This document shows positions 1-9,398 of a stretch of DNA of 64,000 nucleotides, one piece after another. The position numbers were made by a program, and so were the translations under genes. The notes below the pieces were generated by a model, which ran no database searches, was not told the DNA's origin, and worked only from the letters and a program-made list of their open reading frames with translations. The DNA is from Fibrobacterota bacterium (GTDB taxonomy: Bacteria > Fibrobacterota > Chitinivibrionia > Chitinivibrionales > Chitinispirillaceae). How positions within the stretch are numbered: the stretch's first letter is position 1; the number at the start of each line of letters is the position of its first letter. The stretch is taken from assembly GCA_023459055.1 (NCBI GenBank), contig JAEWVR010000025.1, positions 248,001 through 312,000 of the forward strand. Direction: 5' to 3'.

Positions 1-17
1 TTAAAGGAGATATTACA

Positions 18-2246
18 ATGAAACTACCGGCCAAAACGTTATGGTCACTTGCCGTTCTGGCAATTGCGGGCACCAATGTATTTGCTGCTGAATACAACTA
101 CGGTGAAGTCCTGCAAAAATCACTGTACTTCTACGAATGCCAGCAATCAGGCCCCCTACCCGACTGGAACCGGGTTGCATGGAGAGGCCCATCATGCCTT
201 AAAGATGGACAGGATGTTGGCCTTGACCTGACCGGTGGATGGTTTGATGCCGGTGACCATGTCAAGTTCAACTTTCCCATGTCGTATTCAGTCACCATGC
301 TTGCCTGGGGTGGAAGCGTCTATATGGATGCTTACAAGAAAAGCGGTCAATTCGAAATTCTGCAGAATAACCTGCGGTTTGTCACTGACTATCTTATAAA
401 GTGTCATTCCGATGACAATGTATTCTGGGGACAGGTTGGAAATGGCGGCCTTGACCATGCTTTCTGGGGACCAGCCGAGTCTGTCGAATCGTACATGGAG
501 AGACCTGCTTACAAAATTGATGCTTCAAAACCGGGAACTGATCTTGCGGGTGAGGCAGCTGCGGCACTTGCCTCTACAAGCTTGCTGTTCAAGGAAAGTG
601 ACCCGGCATACGCTGAAAAATTAATCAGCCACGCAAAGAAGCTTTATGCATTTGCAGATAAGTATCGTGGAAAATATCCTGAAGCAATACCTGATGCACA
701 GGGATACTATAACTCTCATAGCGGGTATCAGGATGAACTTGTATGGGGTGCATGCTGGCTCTATCTTGCCACCAAAGATGAGACCTACCTTCAGAAAGCG
801 ATAAAAGAGTATGATTCTTTAAAAACAGAACCTCAGGTACCGGATAAATCATACAAATGGACACTTGCCTGGGATGACAAAGGCTATGGATGCTATGTAC
901 TTATGGCACAGATTACCGGTGAGGAAAGATATCATAAGGATGCACAGCGCTGGTTAGACTACTGGACAGTTGGCTACAATAACGAAAAAATTAAATATAC
1001 TCCAGGCGGCCTCGCATGGCTTAGCGAATGGGGTTCATGTCGTTACGCTGCCAATACTGCATTTGTTGCGATGGTATATAGCGATAAGCTTGATAATGCT
1101 GAATTGAAAAAAAGATACCATGATTTTGCAGTTAGTCAGGTAAAATATATCCTTGGTGACAATCCGGTTAAACGTAGTATGGTGGTTGGATTTGGTGTAA
1201 ACCCTCCCGTTCGTCCTCATCATCGCACCTGTGAAGGTCAGTATCCCGGTGATGCAGGAGACACTATAGCATCAATTCATACTTTGTACGGAGCACTCGT
1301 CGGCGGTCCCGGAAATGATGACTCCTATAAAGATGAACGTAGTAATTATTTTAATAACGAGGTTGCAACCGATTATAATGCTGCTTTTACTGGACTTATG
1401 GCACGTATGTACCATGAATTCGGCGGTGATCCGCTTGCAACATTCCCTCCACCAACAAAGAAACTGGCTGAGTTCTGGGTCGAAACATCAGGCAACTCAG
1501 GCGGAAGCCGTTATTCAGAAATCCGCAGTGTTGTTAAAAATATGTCAAAGTACCCAGCACGTGCGGTATCAACACTCAAATTTCGCTACTATGTTGATAT
1601 TTCTGAAGTGCTTTCTGCAGGACTTCAACCAAGTGCAGTCACCGTTTCAACAAATTATACTCAGGGAAAAGTTAAAATTAATCAAATTAAGCAGGTTGAA
1701 GGTTCTGTTTACTATGCAGAAATTGATCTGACAGGTGAAAATCTCTATCCTGGGACTCATAATTCTTTCATGCGCGAGATTCAGTTTAAAATCGGACTTT
1801 CTGATAATGCCCCCGAAGGCGCCTGGAATCCTGCTAACGACTGGTCTTTCAACAACATGGGTAGCGGATATGATAAGATTGCAAAAAATGATCATATTCC
1901 TGTCTACATTGACGACAAACAGGTTTTCGGTGCTGAATATAACAAGGAACCATTTGATCCTACGCCGGTGATAAGCTGCCCGCAGATTTCCGGCCTGCGT
2001 TCCGGTACTGCCCGTACATCACTCTCCCTCAGTAAGGGTTGCACGCAACTCTTCGTGCATGGAAATGGAAATCGTATCAATCAGGTCGAACTCTGTAATC
2101 TGAATGGCAGAGTAGTTGGTCGCTATGCACTTTCAACGCTTCCAGCCCGTATAGATCTAACACAGGTCCCTTCAGGGCTTTATGTTGCCAGATTACGCAA
2201 TGCAGATGGTTCTGTTTCACAGCAGCCATTAACTCTTCAAAGATAA
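18..2246 (+). CDS. Secreted GH9 endoglucanase with CBM3-type module and C-terminal sorting domain
   Basis: Predicted extracellular cellulase, 742 aa. Residues 1-23 form a signal peptide ending VFA|A. The GH9 catalytic domain follows at once (YNYGEVLQKSL, about 26-470). It contains the catalytic-base motif GGWFDAGDHVKF (D77, D80), the substrate-site segment RPHHRTCEG and the proton-donor segment NEVATDYNA (E448). A CBM3-like beta-sandwich covers about 482-640, the arrangement typical of processive GH9 endoglucanases in which the CBM3c feeds a cellulose chain to the catalytic site. The last 65 residues (LCNLNGRVVGRY, PSGLYVARL) resemble a Por/T9SS type A sorting domain. The start at 18 is preceded by AAAGGAGA at 3-10. 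Any promoter lies left of the window, and two strong hairpins follow the stop. The GH9 call is firm; endo versus processive action is inferred from domain order. Confidence 0.95.
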   Translation: MKLPAKTLWSLAVLAIAGTNVFAAEYNYGEVLQKSLYFYECQQSGPLPDWNRVAWRGPSCLKDGQDVGLDLTGGWFDAGDHVKFNFPMSYSVTMLAWGGSVYMDAYKKSGQFEILQNNLRFVTDYLIKCHSDDNVFWGQVGNGGLDHAFWGPAESVESYMERPAYKIDASKPGTDLAGEAAAALASTSLLFKESDPAYAEKLISHAKKLYAFADKYRGKYPEAIPDAQGYYNSHSGYQDELVWGACWLYLATKDETYLQKAIKEYDSLKTEPQVPDKSYKWTLAWDDKGYGCYVLMAQITGEERYHKDAQRWLDYWTVGYNNEKIKYTPGGLAWLSEWGSCRYAANTAFVAMVYSDKLDNAELKKRYHDFAVSQVKYILGDNPVKRSMVVGFGVNPPVRPHHRTCEGQYPGDAGDTIASIHTLYGALVGGPGNDDSYKDERSNYFNNEVATDYNAAFTGLMARMYHEFGGDPLATFPPPTKKLAEFWVETSGNSGGSRYSEIRSVVKNMSKYPARAVSTLKFRYYVDISEVLSAGLQPSAVTVSTNYTQGKVKINQIKQVEGSVYYAEIDLTGENLYPGTHNSFMREIQFKIGLSDNAPEGAWNPANDWSFNNMGSGYDKIAKNDHIPVYIDDKQVFGAEYNKEPFDPTPVISCPQISGLRSGTARTSLSLSKGCTQLFVHGNGNRINQVELCNLNGRVVGRYALSTLPARIDLTQVPSGLYVARLRNADGSVSQQPLTLQR

Positions 2247-2250
2247 CACA

Positions 2251-2290
2251 TATTCAAAGACTCATCCATTCCCGGATGAGTCTTTGAATA
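2251..2290 (+). terminator. Long perfect hairpin after GH9 gene
   Basis: Perfect 17-bp inverted repeat (arms 2251-2267 and 2274-2290, 6-nt loop) starting five bases after the GH9 stop codon. No long T run follows, so it may be the first half of a tandem terminator or an mRNA 3'-end stabiliser. Confidence 0.7.
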
Positions 2291-2296
2291 GTTCAC

Positions 2297-2342
2297 ACTG
2301 TTTTGCTCATATGAATCTGGTGAGCAAAACAGTACGTTTTTT
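2297..2342 (+). terminator. Second hairpin with T run after GH9 gene
   Basis: Perfect 13-bp inverted repeat (arms 2297-2309 and 2321-2333, 11-nt loop) followed by ACGTTTTTT at 2334-2342. This is a typical rho-independent terminator and, with the hairpin just upstream, isolates the cellulase gene from the CotH gene. Confidence 0.85.
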
Positions 2343-2549
2343 AACGCTCCGTATATATTTATCCATATTATGTTATCTCATTCTCTAAAGAGAACGTCGT
2401 TTTTAGAATATCAACAATAGTCAGGCTATCGTGTCAAAATGAACGTATTATTATATATATCCCAACTACTCATTACATTACTATTGTATACCTGACAATT
2501 AGAAGTTTATTTAAAAATTATACTATCATCACGAGGGGGAATCGCAACG
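2343..2549 (+). other. AT-rich leader before CotH gene
   Basis: Non-coding AT-rich stretch between the tandem terminators and the CotH gene. It presumably holds the CotH promoter, but I cannot assign clear -35/-10 boxes. The only firm element is the Shine-Dalgarno sequence GAGGGGGA at about 2532-2540. Confidence 0.4.
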
Positions 2550-5453
2550 ATGCCACAGTATAAAAGAGGTACTGTTTTTTCATTTTTTTTAGTTTCCATC
2601 ATATTCTTTCAACATTCTGTTGCAGATGTTGCACCTGTTTCTGTAAATGTAGATCATGGTTTCTTTGATTCGCCATTCAGTGTTATATTGTCTACACAAA
2701 CTGCTGGTGCAACCATTAAGTATACGCTTGATTGCAGCAATCCCCTATCATCACCGTCAGCAATCTCCATCCAATCACCGGGTTCGGTAATGATTGATCC
2801 GGCAAGCGAAACAGGACGGGCTGTTACTCCTGCGGTTGTACTTCGTGCTGTAGCAGTAAATCCACCGGATCTGCCAGGTCCGGTACTTACAAAAACATAC
2901 ATTTTTTTAAGCAGTGTGTTATCACAATCAACTCCCGGTGGAAACTGGCCAAAGCCAAATCCGGACCCATCAGCGACACGTCCCGGTTTTGGTTCCGGTT
3001 TTGTTATGGGTCAGATTTACGATTATGCTATGGATCCGGATGTTGTTGATGATCCACGTTACAAAGACGTTATTGATGATGCCCTGCTTGCCATCCCTAC
3101 CATATCTGTCGTCTCCGATCCGGACAGCCTGTTTGATAACACACGTGGTATTTACCAAAATGCTCTTCAATCGGGTAGAGAATGGGAACGTGAGGGTTCG
3201 GTTGAATTGATTCAACCAGACAACACAAACGGATTTTCAGTCCCCTGCGGAGTCAGAATCCGGGGAGGATGGAGCAGACACGAAGATTGCCCTAAACACT
3301 CATTCCGACTCTATTTTCGTTCAGAATATGGCCTTTCAAAACTGGAATATCCTCTTTTCGGTGATGAAGGGACGTCATCATTTGATAAAATCAGTCTCGC
3401 TACAGCTCAGAACTATTCATGGAGCTACTACGGAAAAGAGGGTGCACATAACACCATGGTGAAAGATGTTTTTTGCAGAGACGTTCAGAAAGATATGGGT
3501 CACTTTTATACAAGAAGCAGATACTACCATCTCTATCTTGATGGAATGTATTGGGGAATCTATTATACACAGGAAGAATCCGATAAGCGGTATGCAGAAA
3601 CCTATATGGGTGGGGATCAACTGGATTATGATGTCATAAGTACTGTGAATGACTATACAGCCGGGTCCGACCGTGATAAGACTGTTGAAGCGTCCGATGG
3701 CACCATGGATGCTGCAGAGCGGTTATGGAAAAAAACGCTTTCCGGATTTGCAAGTAACGAAGACTACTATATGGTTCAGGGGCTGGAAACAGATGGTACA
3801 ACAAGAAATCCACAGTATGAACGCTTGCTTGATATTGACAATCTGATAGACTACCTGCTCATAACATTTTATACCGGCAATTTCGATTCTCCAACCTATG
3901 CATTTTCGGAACCCCAGCGCACCAATAACCTGCAGGCGATTTACAACAAGACAAAACCTGACGGATTTAAATGGTTGAGTTATGACGGCGAACACACGAT
4001 GGTTGACTTCCAGATAAATATGAGAGATAAGCTGGTAAATGCCGTTGATGTTGACAGAACAGGGCCATACGCACTGTCTGATGAGTTACGTTTTTTCAAT
4101 CCCCAGAGAATTCATCAGGAACTCTGTGCCAACAGTGATTACCGGATGCGATTCGCAGATCACGTTTACAAACATTTTTTCAACAAGGGAGTCTTTACTC
4201 CTGAACAATCAATCGCTCGCTATCAAGCCCGGGCTAAGCAGATTGAAATGGCAATAATCGCAGAATCAGCCCGCTGGGGAGATTCAAAACGGGATACAGC
4301 ACGAACAAAAGATGATGACTGGCTTCCTGCCCTTGATAGAATCTATAACAATTATATGCCATTACGTACAGATATTGTAATTAGTCAGTTCAAAACTGAT
4401 AACCTCTATCCATCAATTGAGCCGCCGGTATTTTCTTCAAATCAGGAAATTCCGGTATCAGAAATTACCAGTTCAAACGAGCTTAAACTTGCCATAACAA
4501 ATCCTAACACAAGAGGTAATCTGATATATACAACGGATGGAAGTGATCCCCGTTTACCTGGAGGCGCAGTATCAGATGCAGCAACTCAGGGTGATATGTC
4601 AACGGCTTTGACTGTTACCGTATCAACAATTGTCAAGGCACGAATTAAAGACGGGGATGAGTGGAGTGCTCTGCGGGAACTCTTTATCGCATTCCCACAG
4701 GATTTCAGTACGCTTAAAGTTACCGAGATACATTATAAACCGCTTGGTGATGGAACTGATGGCAGTGGAAGCGACTACGAATTCATCGAATTGAAAAACA
4801 CAGGTACGGTACCGCTCAATCTCACCGGTATCAGCATTAGTGATGGTATTACCTTCTCTTTTGAGCAGGGAACGGTTATCGAGGCAGGTGGATTTATTGT
4901 GGTGGCATCAGATGCTGTAAAGTTTACACAACGGTATGGATTCAAACCAAATGGAGAGTTCAGCGGACAGCTTTCCAATGAGGGAGAAAAAATTACTCTG
5001 GCAGGTAATTCCGGTAATGTCATAGCAGCAATCACCTATGATGATAACGCACCATGGCCTGTTGAACCGGATAAGTTCGGTAATTCGCTGGTTCCCACTG
5101 ATGCAGTAAAAAAGCAGGATCAGAATGACGCTGCAAACTGGACATCGTCAGGTGATGTACATGGATCTCCGGGCAGAGATGATTCAAAATCAATCGGTGC
5201 TTCTGTTCGTCACAAACAATCTGGTTCTTTGTCAACAACAGTCTGTAATGTAGGCAGATTCAGATTCGAGCTGCCATTAACAAGTGACTATCAGGTCAGT
5301 GTGATGAATCTACAGGGTAAAACGGTAGTTCAATTCCCTGAAAAAGGACGAACAGTATACAATTGGCGTCCAAGTGGCAAAGGTGTGTTTGTTGTAGTAT
5401 TTAAAGATCTGTCAGGGTTACTGTTCGCAAAAAAGGTTCATGTCCTTCAGTAA
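2550..5453 (+). CDS. Secreted CotH-kinase-family surface protein with LTD and sorting domain
   Basis: 967-aa exported multidomain protein. A signal peptide (about 1-25) is followed by a chitobiase/Fn3-associated beta domain (about 30-110) and a CotH-type atypical kinase region (about 185-600, with RIRGGWSRH, YHLYLDGMYWGIY and WLSYDGEHTM). A second Fn3-associated repeat (YTTDGSDPRLPGG, about 655) precedes a lamin-tail domain (about 725-860, VTEIHYKPL, YEFIELKNTG). The C-terminal about 70 residues (VSVMNLQGKTVVQF) resemble a Por/T9SS sorting domain. CotH proteins phosphorylate spore-coat proteins in Bacillus; in cellulolytic bacteria they occur as cellulosome or cell-surface components, so a structural or binding role next to the cellulase is the likelier inference. 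It follows GAGGGGGA and has its own transcription unit, convergent with the GH43 gene 28 bp away. Confidence 0.88.
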   Translation: MPQYKRGTVFSFFLVSIIFFQHSVADVAPVSVNVDHGFFDSPFSVILSTQTAGATIKYTLDCSNPLSSPSAISIQSPGSVMIDPASETGRAVTPAVVLRAVAVNPPDLPGPVLTKTYIFLSSVLSQSTPGGNWPKPNPDPSATRPGFGSGFVMGQIYDYAMDPDVVDDPRYKDVIDDALLAIPTISVVSDPDSLFDNTRGIYQNALQSGREWEREGSVELIQPDNTNGFSVPCGVRIRGGWSRHEDCPKHSFRLYFRSEYGLSKLEYPLFGDEGTSSFDKISLATAQNYSWSYYGKEGAHNTMVKDVFCRDVQKDMGHFYTRSRYYHLYLDGMYWGIYYTQEESDKRYAETYMGGDQLDYDVISTVNDYTAGSDRDKTVEASDGTMDAAERLWKKTLSGFASNEDYYMVQGLETDGTTRNPQYERLLDIDNLIDYLLITFYTGNFDSPTYAFSEPQRTNNLQAIYNKTKPDGFKWLSYDGEHTMVDFQINMRDKLVNAVDVDRTGPYALSDELRFFNPQRIHQELCANSDYRMRFADHVYKHFFNKGVFTPEQSIARYQARAKQIEMAIIAESARWGDSKRDTARTKDDDWLPALDRIYNNYMPLRTDIVISQFKTDNLYPSIEPPVFSSNQEIPVSEITSSNELKLAITNPNTRGNLIYTTDGSDPRLPGGAVSDAATQGDMSTALTVTVSTIVKARIKDGDEWSALRELFIAFPQDFSTLKVTEIHYKPLGDGTDGSGSDYEFIELKNTGTVPLNLTGISISDGITFSFEQGTVIEAGGFIVVASDAVKFTQRYGFKPNGEFSGQLSNEGEKITLAGNSGNVIAAITYDDNAPWPVEPDKFGNSLVPTDAVKKQDQNDAANWTSSGDVHGSPGRDDSKSIGASVRHKQSGSLSTTVCNVGRFRFELPLTSDYQVSVMNLQGKTVVQFPEKGRTVYNWRPSGKGVFVVVFKDLSGLLFAKKVHVLQ

Positions 5454-5481
5454 CCCATTAAAAGCATCAGCAACGACATAT

Positions 5482-6714
5482 TCAAAAGGGGTTCCCATTC
5501 TGAAAAAACGGTACTGATTCCGTCCCTGATGATGTCGTAAGCAATAAACGGTATGCACCTTGTGCCAGCGCTGATGTATTCAACGGAACAGTATACTGCC
5601 GTGGAGCCTGATACCCCTGTACCAGCGGCAGTGCGATACGACCGGACGGTGTAATAATTTTCAGATCAACCATTGTCGCTTCAGTCAGTGTGTAAGTAAC
5701 GGCAGACTGCTTGCATGATAATCTGTTTTTTATAAAAACACTATAGCAGTCCGGGATTTGCTTATTAACACTTACAGTCACTGCCGAAACACCATTTTTT
5801 GTTGGTGTAACCATCCTGATAGTTCCATCAGCGTTATACGTCAGGTAATCAATACAAAGATCACGTTTCACACTATTCCCGCCGCTACGGTCTGCAGAAT
5901 GGTAGAACAGATACCATTTGTCAGCATATTTGACAATGGAATGGTGATTTGTCCATCCGGAAACACTCGGAAAAAAAACAGATTTAAACGTAAAAGGCCC
6001 CATTGGACTTGATGATGTTGCATAACCAAGAGCAGATCCCGAATAACCGGAATAATTTCCCCCTGTTGAATAGGAGAGGTAATAGGTGTTATTATATTTA
6101 TGCATCCAGCATGCTTCAAACCAGTATTGTGCACCGCTGATCTTCTGTGGCTGTCCATCAAATTCTTTCATATTATCTTTCATTTTAGCAACCCAGGGCT
6201 GCTTCTGTCCCCCATCACCATCACCGCCAAAATACATATACGCTTTACCATCATCATCAATAAAAACTGCCGGATCGACACTGAAACTATTTGGTATATA
6301 GTTTGTTTCCGGTTTGAATGGACCGCCTGGTGAAGTACCAGTAGCTACGCCGATGTAAAACTTTCCATCTTTTCCTCTGGCTGGAAAATAAAAGTAATAG
6401 GTACCGTCTTTATATGCACAGTCAGGTGCCCACATGTATTCCTTTGCCCATGCAACATCTTTGACATCAAGCACTTTTCCGTGATCAGTCCACTTTACAA
6501 GATCAGATGATGAATAAACATAGTAATCAACCATGTTGTAACCTGCAGCATTATCCTGATCATGTGATGGATAAACGTATACTTTACCCTCGTAAACATG
6601 AGCTGACGGATCTGCTGTATACCGCATTGTAAATGACTGATCCTTGAAAATCGGATTCGCCGCAAAACAAAGTGAAATTGAAACAAATGCCACAATGACA
6701 AGTAGTTTTCTCAT
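5482..6714 (-). CDS. Secreted GH43 glycosidase (beta-xylosidase / arabinofuranosidase type)
   Basis: 410 aa with a signal peptide (about 1-19, ending CFA). The five-bladed GH43 propeller shows the three acidic residues of the family: D35 in TADPSAHV (general base), D147 in SVDPAVF (pKa modulator) and E200 in YWFEACWM (general acid). The family removes xylose or arabinose side groups from xylan and arabinan, and xylose-catabolic neighbours favour a xylan-related substrate. The last about 70 residues (LKIITPSGRIALPL, GAYRLLLTT) look like a secretion/sorting domain, so the enzyme is probably extracellular or surface bound. The start follows an AT-rich leader. The exact substrate and GH43 subfamily cannot be told from reading alone. 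Confidence 0.9.
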   Translation of the reverse strand: MRKLLVIVAFVSISLCFAANPIFKDQSFTMRYTADPSAHVYEGKVYVYPSHDQDNAAGYNMVDYYVYSSSDLVKWTDHGKVLDVKDVAWAKEYMWAPDCAYKDGTYYFYFPARGKDGKFYIGVATGTSPGGPFKPETNYIPNSFSVDPAVFIDDDGKAYMYFGGDGDGGQKQPWVAKMKDNMKEFDGQPQKISGAQYWFEACWMHKYNNTYYLSYSTGGNYSGYSGSALGYATSSSPMGPFTFKSVFFPSVSGWTNHHSIVKYADKWYLFYHSADRSGGNSVKRDLCIDYLTYNADGTIRMVTPTKNGVSAVTVSVNKQIPDCYSVFIKNRLSCKQSAVTYTLTEATMVDLKIITPSGRIALPLVQGYQAPRQYTVPLNTSALAQGAYRLLLTTSSGTESVPFFQNGNPF

Positions 6715-6813
6715 TTGATAGTCCCCTAACTATTAAAATGTAAATTAACTACTCTATAATATAACGAAAAAAAACCAGATTTTCTTATGGGAGATTAATT
6801 AGTTTAAAAAAAT

Positions 6814-6847
6814 ATGTTTACACGGTATTTTTTACCCGTGTAAACAT
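6814..6847 (-). terminator. Terminator of the aldose epimerase gene
   Basis: Perfect 12-bp inverted repeat (arms 6814-6825 and 6836-6847). Read on the minus strand, the stem is followed by a near-continuous T run (6813 to 6806). It lies about 20 bp after the epimerase stop and upstream of the GH43 gene, so GH43 has its own promoter in 6715-6813. Confidence 0.8.
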
Positions 6848-6867
6848 TTGGTAATACAGCAGATGTA

Positions 6868-7968
6868 TTAACGAAGAGAAAACTTGTAGATAGTTGATGA
6901 CTCGAATGTATCGCCAGGCCGTAATACGGTATTTGGAAATTGCGGTTTATTTGGAGAATCAGGAAAGTGCTGTGTTTCAAAACAAAAACCGCTTCGTGCT
7001 ATGTATGGCTTTCCACTTTTACCAACAAGTGTTTCCTTAAGATTATTTCCAGTATAAAACTGCATGGCAGGTTCAGTGGTAAATACTTCCATAAAACGAC
7101 CACTTGATGGATCATAGGCTGTTGCAGCAAGTGACAACTCACCATCACGTTCTTTTCTTAATACCCAGTTATGATCATAACCATTTCCAAGAACGAGCTG
7201 ATCATGAATATCATGAATTCTCGCCCCAATTGTCATCGGATTGCGGAAATCAAACGGGGTATTTTCGACACTCATACACTCGCCGGTTGGTATCTGCAAA
7301 AAATCTGATGGTGTAAAGTAATCCGCATTGATCATCACAACGGTGTCAAGTACTGATTCTGTGCCCTCCCCGTTCAGGTTAAAATAAGCATGATTAGTAA
7401 GATTTACAACAGTTGGTTTGTCAGTTGTTGCACGGTAGGATATCCTGAACTCGTCATTGTCTGTCAAAGAGTAGATGACTGTCGTTGTGAGCGTTCCACC
7501 AAACCCCCCCTCACCATCGGGACTGGTGTAGGTAAGTACGACACTTTCGTAATTATCAATCAATGATGTTGTCGAATCCCATACTACCTTGTCAAACCCA
7601 CGGCTTCCACTATGTAAACAGTTCTGCCCGTTGTTTTTTTCCAGTTTGTACACGATGTCATCAAGCGTATATACTGCCCCGCCGATCCGGTTTGCAAATC
7701 TTCCTACAATGCCACCCATAAACGGATTACATGCAAAATAGGCATCATCACGATACTTTTCAAGCGTATTAAAACCCAGCACTATATCTGCAGGAACTCC
7801 ACTTCTATCCGGACATTTCAGTGAAACTACTGTCCCGCCATAATTACTGACACATAGTTCCATACCTGATCTATTTGTCAGATAATAAAAATAAACCTTT
7901 TTACCGTCTACTTCACCAGCCAGTCTGGTCAAGCACTTCTGTTCATCAATACAATTATTTCCACTCAT
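6868..7968 (-). CDS. galM: Aldose 1-epimerase (mutarotase)
   Basis: About 366-aa cytoplasmic mutarotase that interconverts alpha and beta anomers of aldoses, here probably xylose, arabinose or glucose released by the neighbouring hydrolases. Family landmarks are NYGGTVVSLKCPDR near the N-terminus, GRFANRI, the active-site histidine in TNHAYFNLNGE (around residue 193) and the catalytic glutamate in CFETQHFPDSPN (around 329). I start it at 7968 because GGGGGA lies six bases upstream; an in-frame ATG at 7989 has no Shine-Dalgarno sequence. No signal peptide is visible. It lies 233 bp downstream of the xylose permease gene on the same strand, and may be read from that operon. Confidence 0.93.
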   Translation of the reverse strand: MSGNNCIDEQKCLTRLAGEVDGKKVYFYYLTNRSGMELCVSNYGGTVVSLKCPDRSGVPADIVLGFNTLEKYRDDAYFACNPFMGGIVGRFANRIGGAVYTLDDIVYKLEKNNGQNCLHSGSRGFDKVVWDSTTSLIDNYESVVLTYTSPDGEGGFGGTLTTTVIYSLTDNDEFRISYRATTDKPTVVNLTNHAYFNLNGEGTESVLDTVVMINADYFTPSDFLQIPTGECMSVENTPFDFRNPMTIGARIHDIHDQLVLGNGYDHNWVLRKERDGELSLAATAYDPSSGRFMEVFTTEPAMQFYTGNNLKETLVGKSGKPYIARSGFCFETQHFPDSPNKPQFPNTVLRPGDTFESSTIYKFSLR

Positions 7969-8201
7969 TGTTTTCCCCCGGGATGGCATTACAGTAATAT
8001 TTACAAAGTAGTATTCATGCTATCAGGAAACATTATCTTTCCCCGAATGCAGGAACATCTGAGCGCATTCTAAAACTCTATGTTAACTTCCTGCTGTGAA
8101 GCACACACAGTTCTATACCTGGATGGGCGCATTTAATCTACGCCACACCCAAAGTGTTGATTGTAAGAATACTCAATTATGTCAGTTAATGATTTAGATA
8201 A

Positions 8202-9350
8202 TTACGAATTTTTTCCTTTGCGTGACCACTGATCCAGAGCGACAGCGAGGACAAGCACTGAACCGAGAATGATCTTTTGTGTCTGTGCGACAATACCGAT
8301 CATTGACATTCCGTTTTTAATTGATGCCATAATAAGAGCACCGAGGATCGACATACCGATAACGCCGCTGCCCCCCATCAGGCTGGCACCACCGATAACA
8401 CATGCCGCAATCGCTTCAAGCTCCTTGAGATCACCGATATCCGGTGCCGCAGCACTCAATTCAGAAATGGTAATTATGCCACAGATTGCAGCCAGCATAG
8501 TCATAAGCCCGAAGACAACTATTGTATTTTTAGCAATTGATATTCCGGAATATTGTGCAGCCTGTTTATTGCCGCCAATCGCATAGACATAATGTCCAAA
8601 CGGTGTTTTTCCTGCAATAAAGCTGAAAATGACTGCTGCAATAAGAAGTACAAGAGCCTGAATCGGAATTCCATCCCCGCTGACAAGGGTCATAACTATG
8701 GTTAAAGATATGAGACTGATAATAACAATTTTTAATATATCAATCCATCCTGGTGTGTGCATTGGAAGGTTTGCTTTGGCTAATCGATTTCTGTTAATAA
8801 GTGTTACGGCGATAACAGCCAGTATAATAACTGCCAATAAAATGTAACTTAAATAGTCGGGTGTATAGGCCTGAGAAATTGCCTTGATCCATGGTGTACG
8901 AACAGGAATCGACTGACGGGCAACATATTGTGTAACACCACGATAGGCAATGAGTCCACCGAGTGTTACAACAAATGCCGGTATGTTGAGATAATGTACC
9001 AGTGCGCCATGAATACAACCGACAAGAAAACCTGCAATCAATATCAGAGACACTGCCAAAATCGGATCCATTTGCATCTGCGTTATCAACATCGCTGTAA
9101 CAGCACCAAACATTCCAAGTGCAGCACCAACCGAGAGATCGATGTGCCCGGCAACAATTATGAAAGTCATCCCAACAGAAAGAATTGCGACAACGGTTAC
9201 CTGGCGAAACAGGTTGGCAATATTTTCGGCGCGAAATATGAAGCCGCCTGACAAAATATTAAAAACAACAAGAATAAATACAAGCAGCACAAGCATAAAC
9301 AGTACGCGTTTATTGGTTGCATTCCAAAGTTCAGTAAGTTGTGTATTCAT
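8202..9350 (-). CDS. xylH: Xylose-type sugar ABC transporter permease
   Basis: 382-aa polytopic inner-membrane protein of the BPD_transp_2 family (XylH/RbsC type) with about ten hydrophobic segments. It carries the family signature GHIDLSVGAALGMFGAV and the GGNKQAAQYSGI and IGGASLMGGSG segments near the C-terminus. The hydrophilic insertion after residue 190 (NRNRLAKANLPMH) is characteristic of XylH-length permeases. It forms the membrane channel of a high-affinity pentose importer with the ATPase encoded 48 bp upstream. Substrate assignment as xylose rests on the xylA/xylB neighbours and on the type of binding protein encoded nearby. Confidence 0.92.
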   Translation of the reverse strand: MNTQLTELWNATNKRVLFMLVLLVFILVVFNILSGGFIFRAENIANLFRQVTVVAILSVGMTFIIVAGHIDLSVGAALGMFGAVTAMLITQMQMDPILAVSLILIAGFLVGCIHGALVHYLNIPAFVVTLGGLIAYRGVTQYVARQSIPVRTPWIKAISQAYTPDYLSYILLAVIILAVIAVTLINRNRLAKANLPMHTPGWIDILKIVIISLISLTIVMTLVSGDGIPIQALVLLIAAVIFSFIAGKTPFGHYVYAIGGNKQAAQYSGISIAKNTIVVFGLMTMLAAICGIITISELSAAAPDIGDLKELEAIAACVIGGASLMGGSGVIGMSILGALIMASIKNGMSMIGIVAQTQKIILGSVLVLAVALDQWSRKGKNS

Positions 9351-9398
9351 GTAAAGACCCTTATGTAAAGTTTTAAGTTATTAGCATTATGTTAAATA

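Noticed and set aside
1315..1731. 138-codon frame inside the GH9 gene
   Set aside because: It is an out-of-frame shadow of the cellulase with no domain or ribosome site.
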